Shown: piece after piece, positions 1 to 7,248 of the stretch | How the letters are laid out: each line of letters starts with the position of its first letter | Numbering within the stretch: position 1 is the stretch's first letter | NCBI GenBank assembly: GCA_030039715.1 | Contig: JASHVA010000135.1 | Coordinates: forward strand, 1-12,035 | Direction of reading: 5' to 3' | Origin: Thermoplasmata archaeon | Lineage (GTDB): Archaea; Thermoplasmatota; Thermoplasmata; Lutacidiplasmatales; UBA184 | Length of the DNA: 12,035 nucleotides | Program-made: the position numbers and the translations under genes | The notes under the pieces: generated by a model | Database searches by the model: none | What the model was told of the DNA's origin: nothing | Seen by the model: the letters and a program-made list of their open reading frames with translations, nothing else

Positions 1-1052
1 GTCGGGCCCGCGGGCTCGAACCGGTACGGCTCCGACACGAGGGCGCCCAATCGCGCGCCGAGCGTCTCGACCTCGGCGGGCGGTCCCGCCACGACGAGCG
101 TCACGGCCCGGGCGACCTGGTTCGCCGCGTCGTTCTCCGAGTGCGCCGCGAGCAACCGGATGTGCGCCGGATCCGGAGTGCCGCCGGACCAGTCGAAGCG
201 CGTCACGGTCGCCCGGCCCGTGATGACGGGTTCGGGCGCGTGGCGGTCGGGCCAATCGGGGGAGGGGTAGACCGACTTCCAGGTGCGGGCGATCTCGTGG
301 AGGCCCACGAGCGCGCGACCGTAGCCGACCGCGTCCTGCAGCGAGACGGGCGCGGAGAACGAGCCGTCGAGGAACGCGACGCCGCTGCATCCCGCCGTGG
401 TCTCGGGGCTGCCGTCGGGGATCAGCGCCACGTTCGCCCGCAGGAGCCGCTCGGGGGAGTCCGGCGGAAGCCGCTCGTCGTGCGCCTTGATCGCCTCGAT
501 GCCGCCCTCCCCGCCGGTCTCCTCGTCGCAGCACGCGAGGAGCCGGACGTTGCGGGGCGACGGCTCGGGGCCGTTGGCGAGCCGCCGCATCGCGAGCAGC
601 GAGGCGACCACGCCGCTTCCGAGGTCGTCGGAAGCGCCCCGGCCGTAGAGCCGACCGTCGGCGCGCAACGTGAGCGAATGCGGCGGGCTCTTCCACCGGG
701 GCAGCTGCTCGGCCGGCACGGGCACCACGTCGTAGTGGGCCAGGAGGAGCACGGTCTCGGGCGCGCCGACGTCGAGCTCCGCGATGACGTTGGGACGGTT
801 CGCCCCGTGCCAGTCCGCGGCGTTGTCGCCGGCGACCACGGGGTCGTAGATCCGCGTCGAGAGACCGGCGGAGCGCGCCGCCCGGACGACGACGTCGGCC
901 GTCCGGAGGTAGTTCGGCTTCTCCCACCGGCCGCGGACCGGATCCTCGAGGTTCGTCGGGGCGCTCGCGACCAACTGCGTCAGCCAACGGAACGCCTCTT
1001 CGTCGCCCAGGAGGGCCGCAGCGTTCCCCGTGGCCGCCTCGCTCGCGTCCAT
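1..1052 (-). CDS. M20-family metallopeptidase / deacylase, C-terminus beyond window
   Basis: About 350 N-terminal residues are visible before the gene leaves the left edge. The M20 di-metal signature is complete: AHYDVVP (H106, D108), YGRGASDDLG (bridging Asp D142) and CCDEETGGEGG (general base/ligand pair E177-E178), followed by IPDGS (D213), a probable further metal ligand. M20 enzymes are cytosolic Zn hydrolases that remove a C-terminal residue from small peptides or deacylate N-acyl amino acids; the exact substrate cannot be told. The ATG at 1052 lies 12 nt after the DUF2070 stop, with a GGGAG stretch just upstream, so it is probably the last visible gene of the ether-lipid operon and translationally coupled. 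The family is clear from the motifs. Dipeptidase, tripeptidase, acetylornithine deacetylase or succinyl-diaminopimelate desuccinylase all remain possible. Confidence 0.9.
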   Translation of the reverse strand, partial: MDASEAATGNAAALLGDEEAFRWLTQLVASAPTNLEDPVRGRWEKPNYLRTADVVVRAARSAGLSTRIYDPVVAGDNAADWHGANRPNVIAELDVGAPETVLLLAHYDVVPVPAEQLPRWKSPPHSLTLRADGRLYGRGASDDLGSGVVASLLAMRRLANGPEPSPRNVRLLACCDEETGGEGGIEAIKAHDERLPPDSPERLLRANVALIPDGSPETTAGCSGVAFLDGSFSAPVSLQDAVGYGRALVGLHEIARTWKSVYPSPDWPDRHAPEPVITGRATVTRFDWSGGTPDPAHIRLLAAHSENDAANQVARAVTLVVAGPPAEVETLGARLGALVSEPYRFEPAGP

Positions 1053-1064
1053 CCGGGCTCCCGG

Positions 1065-2882
1065 TTACTTGAGGGCGAAGGTGACGACGAGCGAGCTCGT
1101 CAGGAGGAGGAGGAAGGTCGCCACGACCATGTTGGTGAACATCGAGAGGGTGTCGCCGAGAGAGGTCAAAAGCCGAGCGGTGAAGCCGGGGCCGAGGACA
1201 CGAACTCCGGGCACCTCTCGGGTCCCGAAGTACGCCTCGGCCGGGCCGAGGTTCGCCTTCGCCTGCGCGAGCACCGCGCTCGCCTCGCGTGCGAGCGCGT
1301 CGAGCGGCATGCGCTCCCCGACCGGGTTGATGCCGCCGTCGACCTCGTGCACCACGTGGTTGTCGGTGGTCAGGACCTCGGCGTCGTCCACGACCGCCTC
1401 GAGGGCGCGCACGATCGGCTCGCGGAAGCCGACGACGAGGTTGTTCCCGTCGATGAGGACGTAGCCGGAGGTGCGGCCCCCGGCGCGGACGGCGAGCGCC
1501 CGGATCCCCTGGGGCCCGATGCCGCTCGAGGCGATGTGGAACCCGCCCTTCGCGGCGACGCCGACCTCGACCGCGCCGTCCACGACCCGGGCCGCCGCGG
1601 CGCCGAGCGCCGCCCTCGCGTCGACGATCAGCTTCTCCGCCGCCGGCGTCCCGTACGTGATGTCGCCCTTCCCCTCGACGTAGGAGTTGTGGGCGTCGAT
1701 GAGCGCGAGGCGCGGCCCGCCCGACGCCGCCAGCTCGCGGTCCAGGCGGTCGGCAACGCTGTAGGCGATGTCGTCCGTCGGCGCCGGTGCCTGGGTCACC
1801 ACGACCAGCGCGACATCCCCGATCACCTGCACCCGGGCGAAGCTCCCCGGGTACGGTAGAACGAGCGGGCTGGCCCGGGCGGGGAGCGGGGAGGAGAAAC
1901 CGGTGAGCACCTCCCGGCTCGCCCGTCCGATCCGCTCGACCTCCGCCTGGGTCGGAAGGTCGAGGTCGTGGTCGGAGGGGGTGTGGGGAACGAGGACGAC
2001 GCCCGCCTCCGGGCCGAGCTGCTCGGAGAGCTTTCGGGGAAGGTCGCTCGCGCCCAGCGCCGCGAACGGACCGGGATGAACGGTCGGGAGGGCGACCGCG
2101 GCGTAGGGCCGGCCGCTCCGGCGGAACGCGAGCAGACCGACCTTGAGGTCGGCCGGGAACGAGAACTTCTCGAAGAACGCCTCGAGCGCACGGGTCGCGG
2201 CCGGGTCGCGTGCGGCGACGTGGTCGAGGAGCGGACGGATGAGCGAGATCCCCGAGCTCTGGAACTCGCGGCGGAGCGGCCGGTCCGCGGCACGGAGCAG
2301 CGCCACCGCGCAAAGGAAGCCGATCGCGAGGAAGAGGACCGTCGCCGCGAGCACGCGTGCGGTCGGGGGCGAGAGCACGAACAGACCGACCAGGGAGAGG
2401 ACCGGCTGGAGGAGCGCCCCGGGCAACGACCGGCCGTGATTCGCCCGCGACAGACCGTAGAGGCTCATTTGCCGGAGCCAGACCGCCGGCCCGGCGAGGA
2501 ACGCCCCGAGGAAGACGACGGACGGTGTCTCGGTCGGCCAGACCATCAACGCGCCGCGCCAGACGAGCGCGATCGGCAGTTCGAGCACGAGGACGACCGC
2601 GGCAAGGAAGATCGCCCGCCGCATCTCGAGTCGGCCGCCGAGCGCGGCGGCCAGCGGAGCGGTGGCGAAGGCGGCCACGAGGGCCGGTACGAGAAAGGCC
2701 GCGAGGAACCCTTCCGCGACGAGCGAGAGGCTGGGGTACCAGAACACGACGGCGAGCAGCGCACTCAGGACGGCGATGATGCCGATCGCGGCCAGCGGGC
2801 CCGGCGCCCGGAACAGGAGCGTGCCGCGATGGACCTCTCCGGGCCCTCCTTCGGGCGGGGACGCCTCAGCCGCCGCGACCAC
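1065..2882 (-). CDS. DUF2070 family archaeal membrane protein
   Basis: This 605-residue protein has several hydrophobic helices in the first 200 residues (for example about 29-48, 56-80, 89-108, 121-137, 157-195), a large soluble region (about 205-570) and one C-terminal helix (about 583-603). The soluble part carries TVHPGPF (H269), PHTPSDHDLD (D304, H305, D306), LIDAHNSY (D396, H398), SGIGPQG, LIDGNN and TTDNHVVHEVDGG (D507, H509, H512, E513). I recognise this as the archaeal DUF2070 pattern, whose function is unknown. The His/Asp clusters look like metal or phosphate ligands, which is inference. I chose GTG at 2882 over the ATG at 2984 because GGAGGTG sits 4 nt before it, and because the extra 34 residues are Arg/Ser-rich and lie inside the GGGP synthase gene. 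It overlaps that gene by 17 nt, which implies coupled translation. Confidence 0.85.
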   Translation of the reverse strand: MVAAAEASPPEGGPGEVHRGTLLFRAPGPLAAIGIIAVLSALLAVVFWYPSLSLVAEGFLAAFLVPALVAAFATAPLAAALGGRLEMRRAIFLAAVVLVLELPIALVWRGALMVWPTETPSVVFLGAFLAGPAVWLRQMSLYGLSRANHGRSLPGALLQPVLSLVGLFVLSPPTARVLAATVLFLAIGFLCAVALLRAADRPLRREFQSSGISLIRPLLDHVAARDPAATRALEAFFEKFSFPADLKVGLLAFRRSGRPYAAVALPTVHPGPFAALGASDLPRKLSEQLGPEAGVVLVPHTPSDHDLDLPTQAEVERIGRASREVLTGFSSPLPARASPLVLPYPGSFARVQVIGDVALVVVTQAPAPTDDIAYSVADRLDRELAASGGPRLALIDAHNSYVEGKGDITYGTPAAEKLIVDARAALGAAAARVVDGAVEVGVAAKGGFHIASSGIGPQGIRALAVRAGGRTSGYVLIDGNNLVVGFREPIVRALEAVVDDAEVLTTDNHVVHEVDGGINPVGERMPLDALAREASAVLAQAKANLGPAEAYFGTREVPGVRVLGPGFTARLLTSLGDTLSMFTNMVVATFLLLLTSSLVVTFALK

Positions 2883-3633
2883 GTCGCACCTCCGCGAGAA
2901 TCGACCGGAACCCCTCGCCGAGGCCTTCCTCCTCGGCGATCGTCCCCGTGACGAGGATCTGTGCACCGGCATCGAGGAGGGCACGGGCGTCCGCGCCCGA
3001 GCGAATCCCGCCCCCGACGATCAGCGGAATCGATAGGATCGCTCGTACCGTCCGGACCATCGGCGCCGGCACCGGCGCCGGAGCCCCGGACCCCGCCTCG
3101 AGGTAGACGAACCGCATGCCGAGGAGCTCCGCGGCGAGCGCGTAGCCCGCCGCGGCGTCGACCTCGTCGCGGGGCACCGCGTCGACCTGACCGACCTCGC
3201 CGACGCGCATCCCGGGCGCGATCACGAGATAGCCGAGCGGGATCGCCTCGAGCCCCATCTTGCGGACCGCGGGCGCGGCGCGGGCATGCGTCCGGATCAC
3301 GAGCTCGAGATTGCGGGAGTTGAGGAGGCTCATGAACAGGAGGGCGTCGGCCTTCGGCGTGAGGGACGTGGCACCTTCGGGGAAGATCACGACGGGCACC
3401 TGGACCGCGCGTTTGACGGCGAGCGCGGCCTCGTCCATCACCTCACGCGAGATGCCCGTCGACCCGCCCAAGAGAATGAGATCGCTTCCGAGCTCGACCG
3501 CCCCGCGGGCGACGCGGGCCGCGTGCTCCCCGGGGGACTTGTCCGGGTCGATCAGCGTGAAGTGCACGGGCCCGCGCTCGAGACGTTCGTGGAGGTACCG
3601 CTCCACCCGGCCGATCCGAGGGGGGCTCGTCAC
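2866..3633 (-). CDS. Geranylgeranylglyceryl phosphate synthase (GGGPS)
   Basis: This 255-residue TIM-barrel enzyme joins sn-glycerol-1-phosphate to geranylgeranyl diphosphate, forming the first ether bond of archaeal membrane lipids. Family motifs run in order: HFTLIDPDK (D29 and neighbours bind Mg and diphosphate), LILLGGSTGI (55-61), FPEGATSLTPKADALLFMS (84-102), LGYLVIAPG (133-141), YLEAGSG (177-183, phosphate binding), IVGGGIRS (205-212) and LVTGTI (227-232). Length is normal for the archaeal enzyme. The start is GTG at 3633; the preceding UbiA gene ends inside it (GTGA, 4-nt overlap), so the two are translationally coupled. The neighbour catalyses the next step of the same pathway, which strongly supports the call. 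Confidence 0.96.
   Translation of the reverse strand: MTSPPRIGRVERYLHERLERGPVHFTLIDPDKSPGEHAARVARGAVELGSDLILLGGSTGISREVMDEAALAVKRAVQVPVVIFPEGATSLTPKADALLFMSLLNSRNLELVIRTHARAAPAVRKMGLEAIPLGYLVIAPGMRVGEVGQVDAVPRDEVDAAAGYALAAELLGMRFVYLEAGSGAPAPVPAPMVRTVRAILSIPLIVGGGIRSGADARALLDAGAQILVTGTIAEEEGLGEGFRSILAEVRRGRGG
2887..2893 (-). promoter_or_regulatory. Shine-Dalgarno site for the DUF2070 gene
   Basis: Minus-strand GGAGGTG lies 4 nt before the GTG at 2882 and inside the last codons of the GGGP synthase gene. It is an almost full complement of the 16S rRNA 3' end and decides the DUF2070 start. Several other genes here appear leaderless, so this internal site fits a downstream gene in a polycistronic message. 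Confidence 0.7.
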
Positions 3634-4505
3634 CGGAACGCCACCGCCAGGAACGCGAACAGCGCCACCGTCATCGCGACCTTGCTCATCGTCTGCTCCC
3701 AGTGCAATCGGCCGGGAAGGAAGGCGATCGAGACGACGAACACCGCATCGGCGGCGACGACCAGACCGAGGTAGATAATCCCCGCGACGCTGCCGAGGGA
3801 GACGAACCAGAGGAGCGGCACGAAGCTGAGGACGATCGCGACGACGACCGCGCTCCGGGCGACTCCGCCTGCGAACGGGAGGCCGCGACTCTTCGGCAAC
3901 GTGCGGCGGGCGACGTCGCCTTCCACGTCCTCCATGTCCTTGATGACCTCGCGGCTCAACGTCGCGAAGAACGCCATCGCCGCGAACGGCGCGAGGAGGA
4001 GCGCATCGCCGGCCGCCGCCCCGCCGTAGAGGAAGACGAGGGCGGTCAGACCGGCGACGATCGCGTTCCCCGAGAGGCCGGCCGCCTTCAGCCGGAACTC
4101 GTACGCCAGCATCGCGGCGAGCGCGACGGCGAGGATGATCCCCACGAGCGGGTAGACCAGGATCACCGGCAGCGCGAGCTCAATGCCGCCCGCGAAGAGA
4201 CCGACCGCGAGGATCCGGGCCCCCTGGACCGAGATCGCCCCGGTGACGAGCGGCCGCTCGGGGTGGTTGATCCGGTCGCCTTCGATGTCCTCGAGGTCGT
4301 TCAGCACGTTGCCGCCCGCCGTCACGAAGGCGGTCGAGGCGGCGGCGAGCAGGACGTACGCCCAGAAGTCGAGCGACCCGGCGATCCCCATCCCGTGGGC
4401 CACGAGCCCTCCCACGACCGTTCCGACGAACGACACGCCGAGGTTGCCCGCGCGCACCAGCCGTAGCGCCGGATGCACGGCGGGGGATGGCCGGGTGACC
4501 CGCAT
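3630..4505 (-). CDS. UbiA-type digeranylgeranylglyceryl phosphate synthase (DGGGPS)
   Basis: This 291-residue integral membrane prenyltransferase transfers a second geranylgeranyl group to GGGP, forming the second ether bond of archaeol-type lipids. Both Asp-rich Mg/diphosphate motifs are intact: GNVLNDLEDIEGDRINHPERP with N66, D70, D73 and D77, and SREVIKDMEDVEGD with D190, D193 and D197. YEFRLK (135-140) followed by GN (146-147) is typical of the superfamily. Around these are about eight or nine hydrophobic helices. UbiA proteins can use other acceptors (for example quinone precursors), but direct overlap with GGGP synthase and the good match to the archaeal first motif make DGGGPS the best call. 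The ATG at 4505 is first in the operon; no clear Shine-Dalgarno site precedes it. Confidence 0.92.
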   Translation of the reverse strand: MRVTRPSPAVHPALRLVRAGNLGVSFVGTVVGGLVAHGMGIAGSLDFWAYVLLAAASTAFVTAGGNVLNDLEDIEGDRINHPERPLVTGAISVQGARILAVGLFAGGIELALPVILVYPLVGIILAVALAAMLAYEFRLKAAGLSGNAIVAGLTALVFLYGGAAAGDALLLAPFAAMAFFATLSREVIKDMEDVEGDVARRTLPKSRGLPFAGGVARSAVVVAIVLSFVPLLWFVSLGSVAGIIYLGLVVAADAVFVVSIAFLPGRLHWEQTMSKVAMTVALFAFLAVAFR

Positions 4506-4544
4506 AACCGTTTGGTTGAACCGGCCCGCCGGGGCGAAGTGCCG

Positions 4545-4552
4545 AGATTACT
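4545..4552 (-). promoter_or_regulatory. Possible TATA box of the ether-lipid operon
   Basis: Minus-strand AGTAATCT is the only AT-rich patch in the GC-rich stretch upstream of the UbiA gene. Initiation about 25 nt downstream would give a leader of roughly 15-20 nt before the ATG at 4505. This is weak evidence, based on position and composition only. Confidence 0.3.
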
Positions 4553-4568
4553 CCGCGGTGCGCGGCGC

Positions 4569-4576
4569 GTTATATG
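4569..4576 (+). promoter_or_regulatory. TATA box of the M16 peptidase operon
   Basis: GTTATATG stands out in very GC-rich sequence and is centred about 27 nt before the ATG at 4600. This spacing places transcription start at or next to the start codon, so the first M16 gene is probably translated from a leaderless message. The 94-nt divergent region is shared with the ether-lipid operon. Confidence 0.6.
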
Positions 4577-4599
4577 CCCGCCGGCCTCGAGAGGCTCGA

Positions 4600-5919
4600 A
4601 TGCCCACCTCGGCGGTCGCACGACCCGCGGTATACTCGTTCCGTCTCGCGAACGGGCTGTCGGTCTTGCTCGCGCCCAATTCGGCGAGCCCGACGGCGAG
4701 CGTATGGGTCTGGTACCGTGTCGGCTCGAAGAACGAGCATCCCGGCATCACGGGGGCGTCGCACTGGGTGGAGCACATGCTCTTCCAGGGGTCGCCCCGG
4801 TACGGCAAAGGGGCGATCGACCGGGCGATCGTGAGCGTGGGTGGGGAGCTGAACGCCTTCACCGATACCGACCTGACGGCCTACTTCTCGACCGTTCCCC
4901 GCGAGCATCTCGCCATCCCGCTCGACATCGAATCGGACCGGATGACCCGGGCGCTCATCACCGACGAGGAGGTCGCGCGCGAACGAACGGTGATCCACTC
5001 CGAGCGAGAGGGGAACGAGAACTGGCCGGAGTTTCGCACGGAGGAGGAGCTGTACCAGCTCGCGTTCCGGGTCCATCCGTACCGCTGGGAAGTGCTCGGC
5101 CGACGAATCGACATCGAGACGATGTCGGCGGCGCAGCTCCGGGAGTACTATCGCCGTTTCTACGGCACTCGGAACGCCGTGCTCGTGGTCGCCGGGGGAT
5201 TCGAGCGTTCGGCCGTGGAGAAGGAGGTGCGCCGTCGATTCTCCCCGCTCCCGCCGACCGGGGCGGACGTCGCGGTCGGCGACCTCGAGCCCCCCGCCCG
5301 GGGAGAGCGCCGGTCGGAGCTCTCGGGCCCCGGCACCACTCCGTACGTCCAGGTCGGTTGGCGAGCACCGGCGGTCCACGACCCGACGACTCCGGCGACG
5401 ATGCTGCTCGATACGATCCTCGGCGGAGAGAGCCGGCTCTATTCGGCGGGGTCGGGTTGGGGCCGGGCGTCCGAGCATCCGGCCTCCCGGCTGTACCGGG
5501 GACTCGTCGATCCCGGGCTCGCCGTGCGCGCAACGAGCGAGTGGCGGCCGAAGGAGTATCCGGGTCTCTTCACGATCCAGGCCCAGGCGGCGAAGGGCGT
5601 CGACGCCGGTCGCATCGAAAAGGCGATCGACGCCGTGGTCGACCGCTTCCGGCGGAACGGGCCCACGGCCCGCGAGGTCTCGGACGCCCGGATCAAGGTG
5701 CGTCGCGGGGCGGCCTTGGCCTACGAGGGGGCTTCGCGCACCGGCTTCCGGCTCGGCTACTTCGCGCTGCTGGGAGGGAGCGAGTTCGAGGACCGCCTCT
5801 TCCGCTCCCTCCTTCGAGTCACCCGGCGCGAGCTGACCGAGCGAGCGCGGGAGCTATTCCGGGACGAGGCGCGCGCGGTCGTCACCTACACGCCGACGGA
5901 ACCGACCGCGGAGGAGTGA
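4600..5919 (+). CDS. M16-family zinc metallopeptidase, catalytic subunit
   Basis: This 439-residue protein has the M16 inverted zinc motif HWVEH (H55, E58, H59) and the third ligand E135 in ERTVIHSERE, 76 residues after H59 as in mitochondrial processing peptidase beta. The N-terminal domain (about 10-225) also has the usual VGSKNE and GGELNAFTDTDLTAYF segments. In the C-terminal domain, the place where M16 enzymes normally carry the substrate-binding R/Y pair reads LYRGLVDPGLAV (298-309), with Val at both positions. The missing pair is present in the next gene, so the two probably form one heterodimeric enzyme. No signal peptide is seen, suggesting a cytosolic role in peptide degradation or processing. 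The ATG at 4600 was chosen over an in-frame ATG at 4183 because that extension is antisense to the UbiA gene and a TATA box sits at 4569-4576. Confidence 0.93.
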   Translation: MPTSAVARPAVYSFRLANGLSVLLAPNSASPTASVWVWYRVGSKNEHPGITGASHWVEHMLFQGSPRYGKGAIDRAIVSVGGELNAFTDTDLTAYFSTVPREHLAIPLDIESDRMTRALITDEEVARERTVIHSEREGNENWPEFRTEEELYQLAFRVHPYRWEVLGRRIDIETMSAAQLREYYRRFYGTRNAVLVVAGGFERSAVEKEVRRRFSPLPPTGADVAVGDLEPPARGERRSELSGPGTTPYVQVGWRAPAVHDPTTPATMLLDTILGGESRLYSAGSGWGRASEHPASRLYRGLVDPGLAVRATSEWRPKEYPGLFTIQAQAAKGVDAGRIEKAIDAVVDRFRRNGPTAREVSDARIKVRRGAALAYEGASRTGFRLGYFALLGGSEFEDRLFRSLLRVTRRELTERARELFRDEARAVVTYTPTEPTAEE

Positions 5920-5920
5920 G

Positions 5921-7183
5921 ATGTCGGACCCGCTCCACCTCGAGTTCGGCCGGGACGCGGACGGGCTCCGCGTCGTACGGCAACCTCCGCCGGCCGGCGC
6001 GGCGAGCTTCTCGGCCACCTACGTGGGACCGGCCGGTTGGGGATTCGACCGGCCCGGCGAGGAGGGCGCGGCGCGCATGGCGAACCAGCTCCTCGCGGTC
6101 GCGGCCGGAAAGCTCGACCGCGTCGCGCTGGCGCGCCGACTCGACCGGGCCGGCGCCACGCTCTCCCGTCAGACGAGTCCCGAAGCCGGCGAGGTCACGA
6201 TCTGGGGACCCGCCGAGGAGTGGCGCTCGCTCGTCGGGCTGCTCGCCGACGTCGTGATCCGTCCCCGGTTCGACCCGGAGGACATCGCGCGGGTCCGGCG
6301 GCAGTTCCTGGAGCGACAGCTGCGCCAGCGGACGCAGCCCGCGCACCGGGCGGAGTACGAGTTCCTCCGAGCGGTGTTTCCCGCCGGCCACCCGTATCGG
6401 GAGACGGGAATCGGAGACCGTCGGTCGGTCGAGCGCCTCGACCGCGCGCGGCTCCTCCGCTTCCACCGGGACCACTACACGCGCTCGCCGGCGTCGATCA
6501 CGGTGACCGCCTCGGCCCCGCTCTCCGCGATCGAGCGCGCGGTCCGCGACGACTTCGGTGACATCGAGGTCGCGCGAGGACCGGAGCTCGCGCTCCCGTC
6601 GGTGCCCCACCAGCGTCCCCGGCGAGTGCAGGTCAACCTGCCCGGGCAGTCGCAGGTCGAGATCCGGGTCGGAGGCCCGTCCGTCGCGCTCTCCGCGCCG
6701 ACGTACGCGGCCGCGTACCTCGCCAACGAGGCGCTCGGCGGGCGGCCGATGCTCTCGCGACTGTTCCAGCGCGTCCGCGAGGAGCGCGGCCTCGCCTACC
6801 ACGCCTCGAGCCACCTCGAGACGATGCGCTACGGTGGGATCTGGTCGGCGGCGGCCGGCACGGGTGCGGACCGGTGGAAGACGGTCGTCCGGCTGCTGGA
6901 AGAGGAGCTCACCCGCCTCCGCCGTCGCGGCGTCCCGCCCGCCGAGCTCGCGAGCGTCCGGGAGAGCGCGATCGGAGAGATCCCGCTCGCGCTCGAGTCG
7001 ACCGCCGACGCCCACAACCTCGCGGTCGAGGTCGCCTACCACGGCCTCCCGGAGGACCACTGGGCCCGGTGGCCCGGCGTCCTGCGCGCGATCGATTCCG
7101 GCGCGGTCCGGGCGGCGATCCCGAGCGGTTTCGACGCCGACCGATCGGTCACGGTCGTGGTCGGCTCGGTGGCTGACGCATAA
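5921..7183 (+). CDS. M16-family peptidase-like protein, non-catalytic R/Y subunit
   Basis: This 420-residue protein has the M16 two-domain layout but no HxxEH: the equivalent region reads RPGEEGAARMANQLL (about 44-58). The C-terminal domain keeps LFQRVREERGLAYHASS with R286 and Y293, the 7-residue spacing of the R/Y pair that holds the substrate backbone in active M16 enzymes. It therefore complements the preceding subunit, which has the zinc site but not the pair. Start codon ATG is 1 nt after the upstream TGA and is preceded by GGAGGAG at 5910-5916, so the two are made together. Two-chain M16B enzymes with this division of labour are known in bacteria such as Sphingomonas; heterodimer formation here is inference. 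Confidence 0.88.
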   Translation: MSDPLHLEFGRDADGLRVVRQPPPAGAASFSATYVGPAGWGFDRPGEEGAARMANQLLAVAAGKLDRVALARRLDRAGATLSRQTSPEAGEVTIWGPAEEWRSLVGLLADVVIRPRFDPEDIARVRRQFLERQLRQRTQPAHRAEYEFLRAVFPAGHPYRETGIGDRRSVERLDRARLLRFHRDHYTRSPASITVTASAPLSAIERAVRDDFGDIEVARGPELALPSVPHQRPRRVQVNLPGQSQVEIRVGGPSVALSAPTYAAAYLANEALGGRPMLSRLFQRVREERGLAYHASSHLETMRYGGIWSAAAGTGADRWKTVVRLLEEELTRLRRRGVPPAELASVRESAIGEIPLALESTADAHNLAVEVAYHGLPEDHWARWPGVLRAIDSGAVRAAIPSGFDADRSVTVVVGSVADA

Positions 7184-7221
7184 CCCCGGCGCACCGGCTC
7201 CTCGGCGGCGCCAATACGCAC

Positions 7222-7228
7222 TTATACG
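7222..7228 (+). promoter_or_regulatory. TATA box of the small RHH-like gene
   Basis: TTATACG lies about 24 nt before the ATG at 7249, in the 65-nt gap after the M16 operon. The spacing supports a leaderless transcript beginning at this ATG, and so an independent promoter for the small gene. Confidence 0.55.
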
Positions 7229-7248
7229 TCCTCGTGCTACGGGCTCGC

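Noticed and set aside
141..1859. A 572-codon plus-strand open frame across the M20 and DUF2070 genes
   Set aside because: It spans two well-supported minus-strand genes, has low-complexity Arg/Gly/Asp composition and no motif.
4183..4599. N-terminal extension of the first M16 gene from ATG 4183
   Set aside because: The extension is antisense to the UbiA gene and would contain the TATA box; homologous M16 sequences begin near the ATG at 4600.
4473..6257. A 594-codon plus-strand frame shifted relative to the M16 genes
   Set aside because: It crosses the boundary of both M16 genes and has Arg/Gly/Pro-rich composition; the M16 frames carry the family motifs.
7188..7212. GGCGC/GCGCC inverted repeat after the M16 operon as a terminator
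   Set aside because: It is a 5-bp stem with a 15-nt loop and no T run; such pairs are expected by chance at this GC content.
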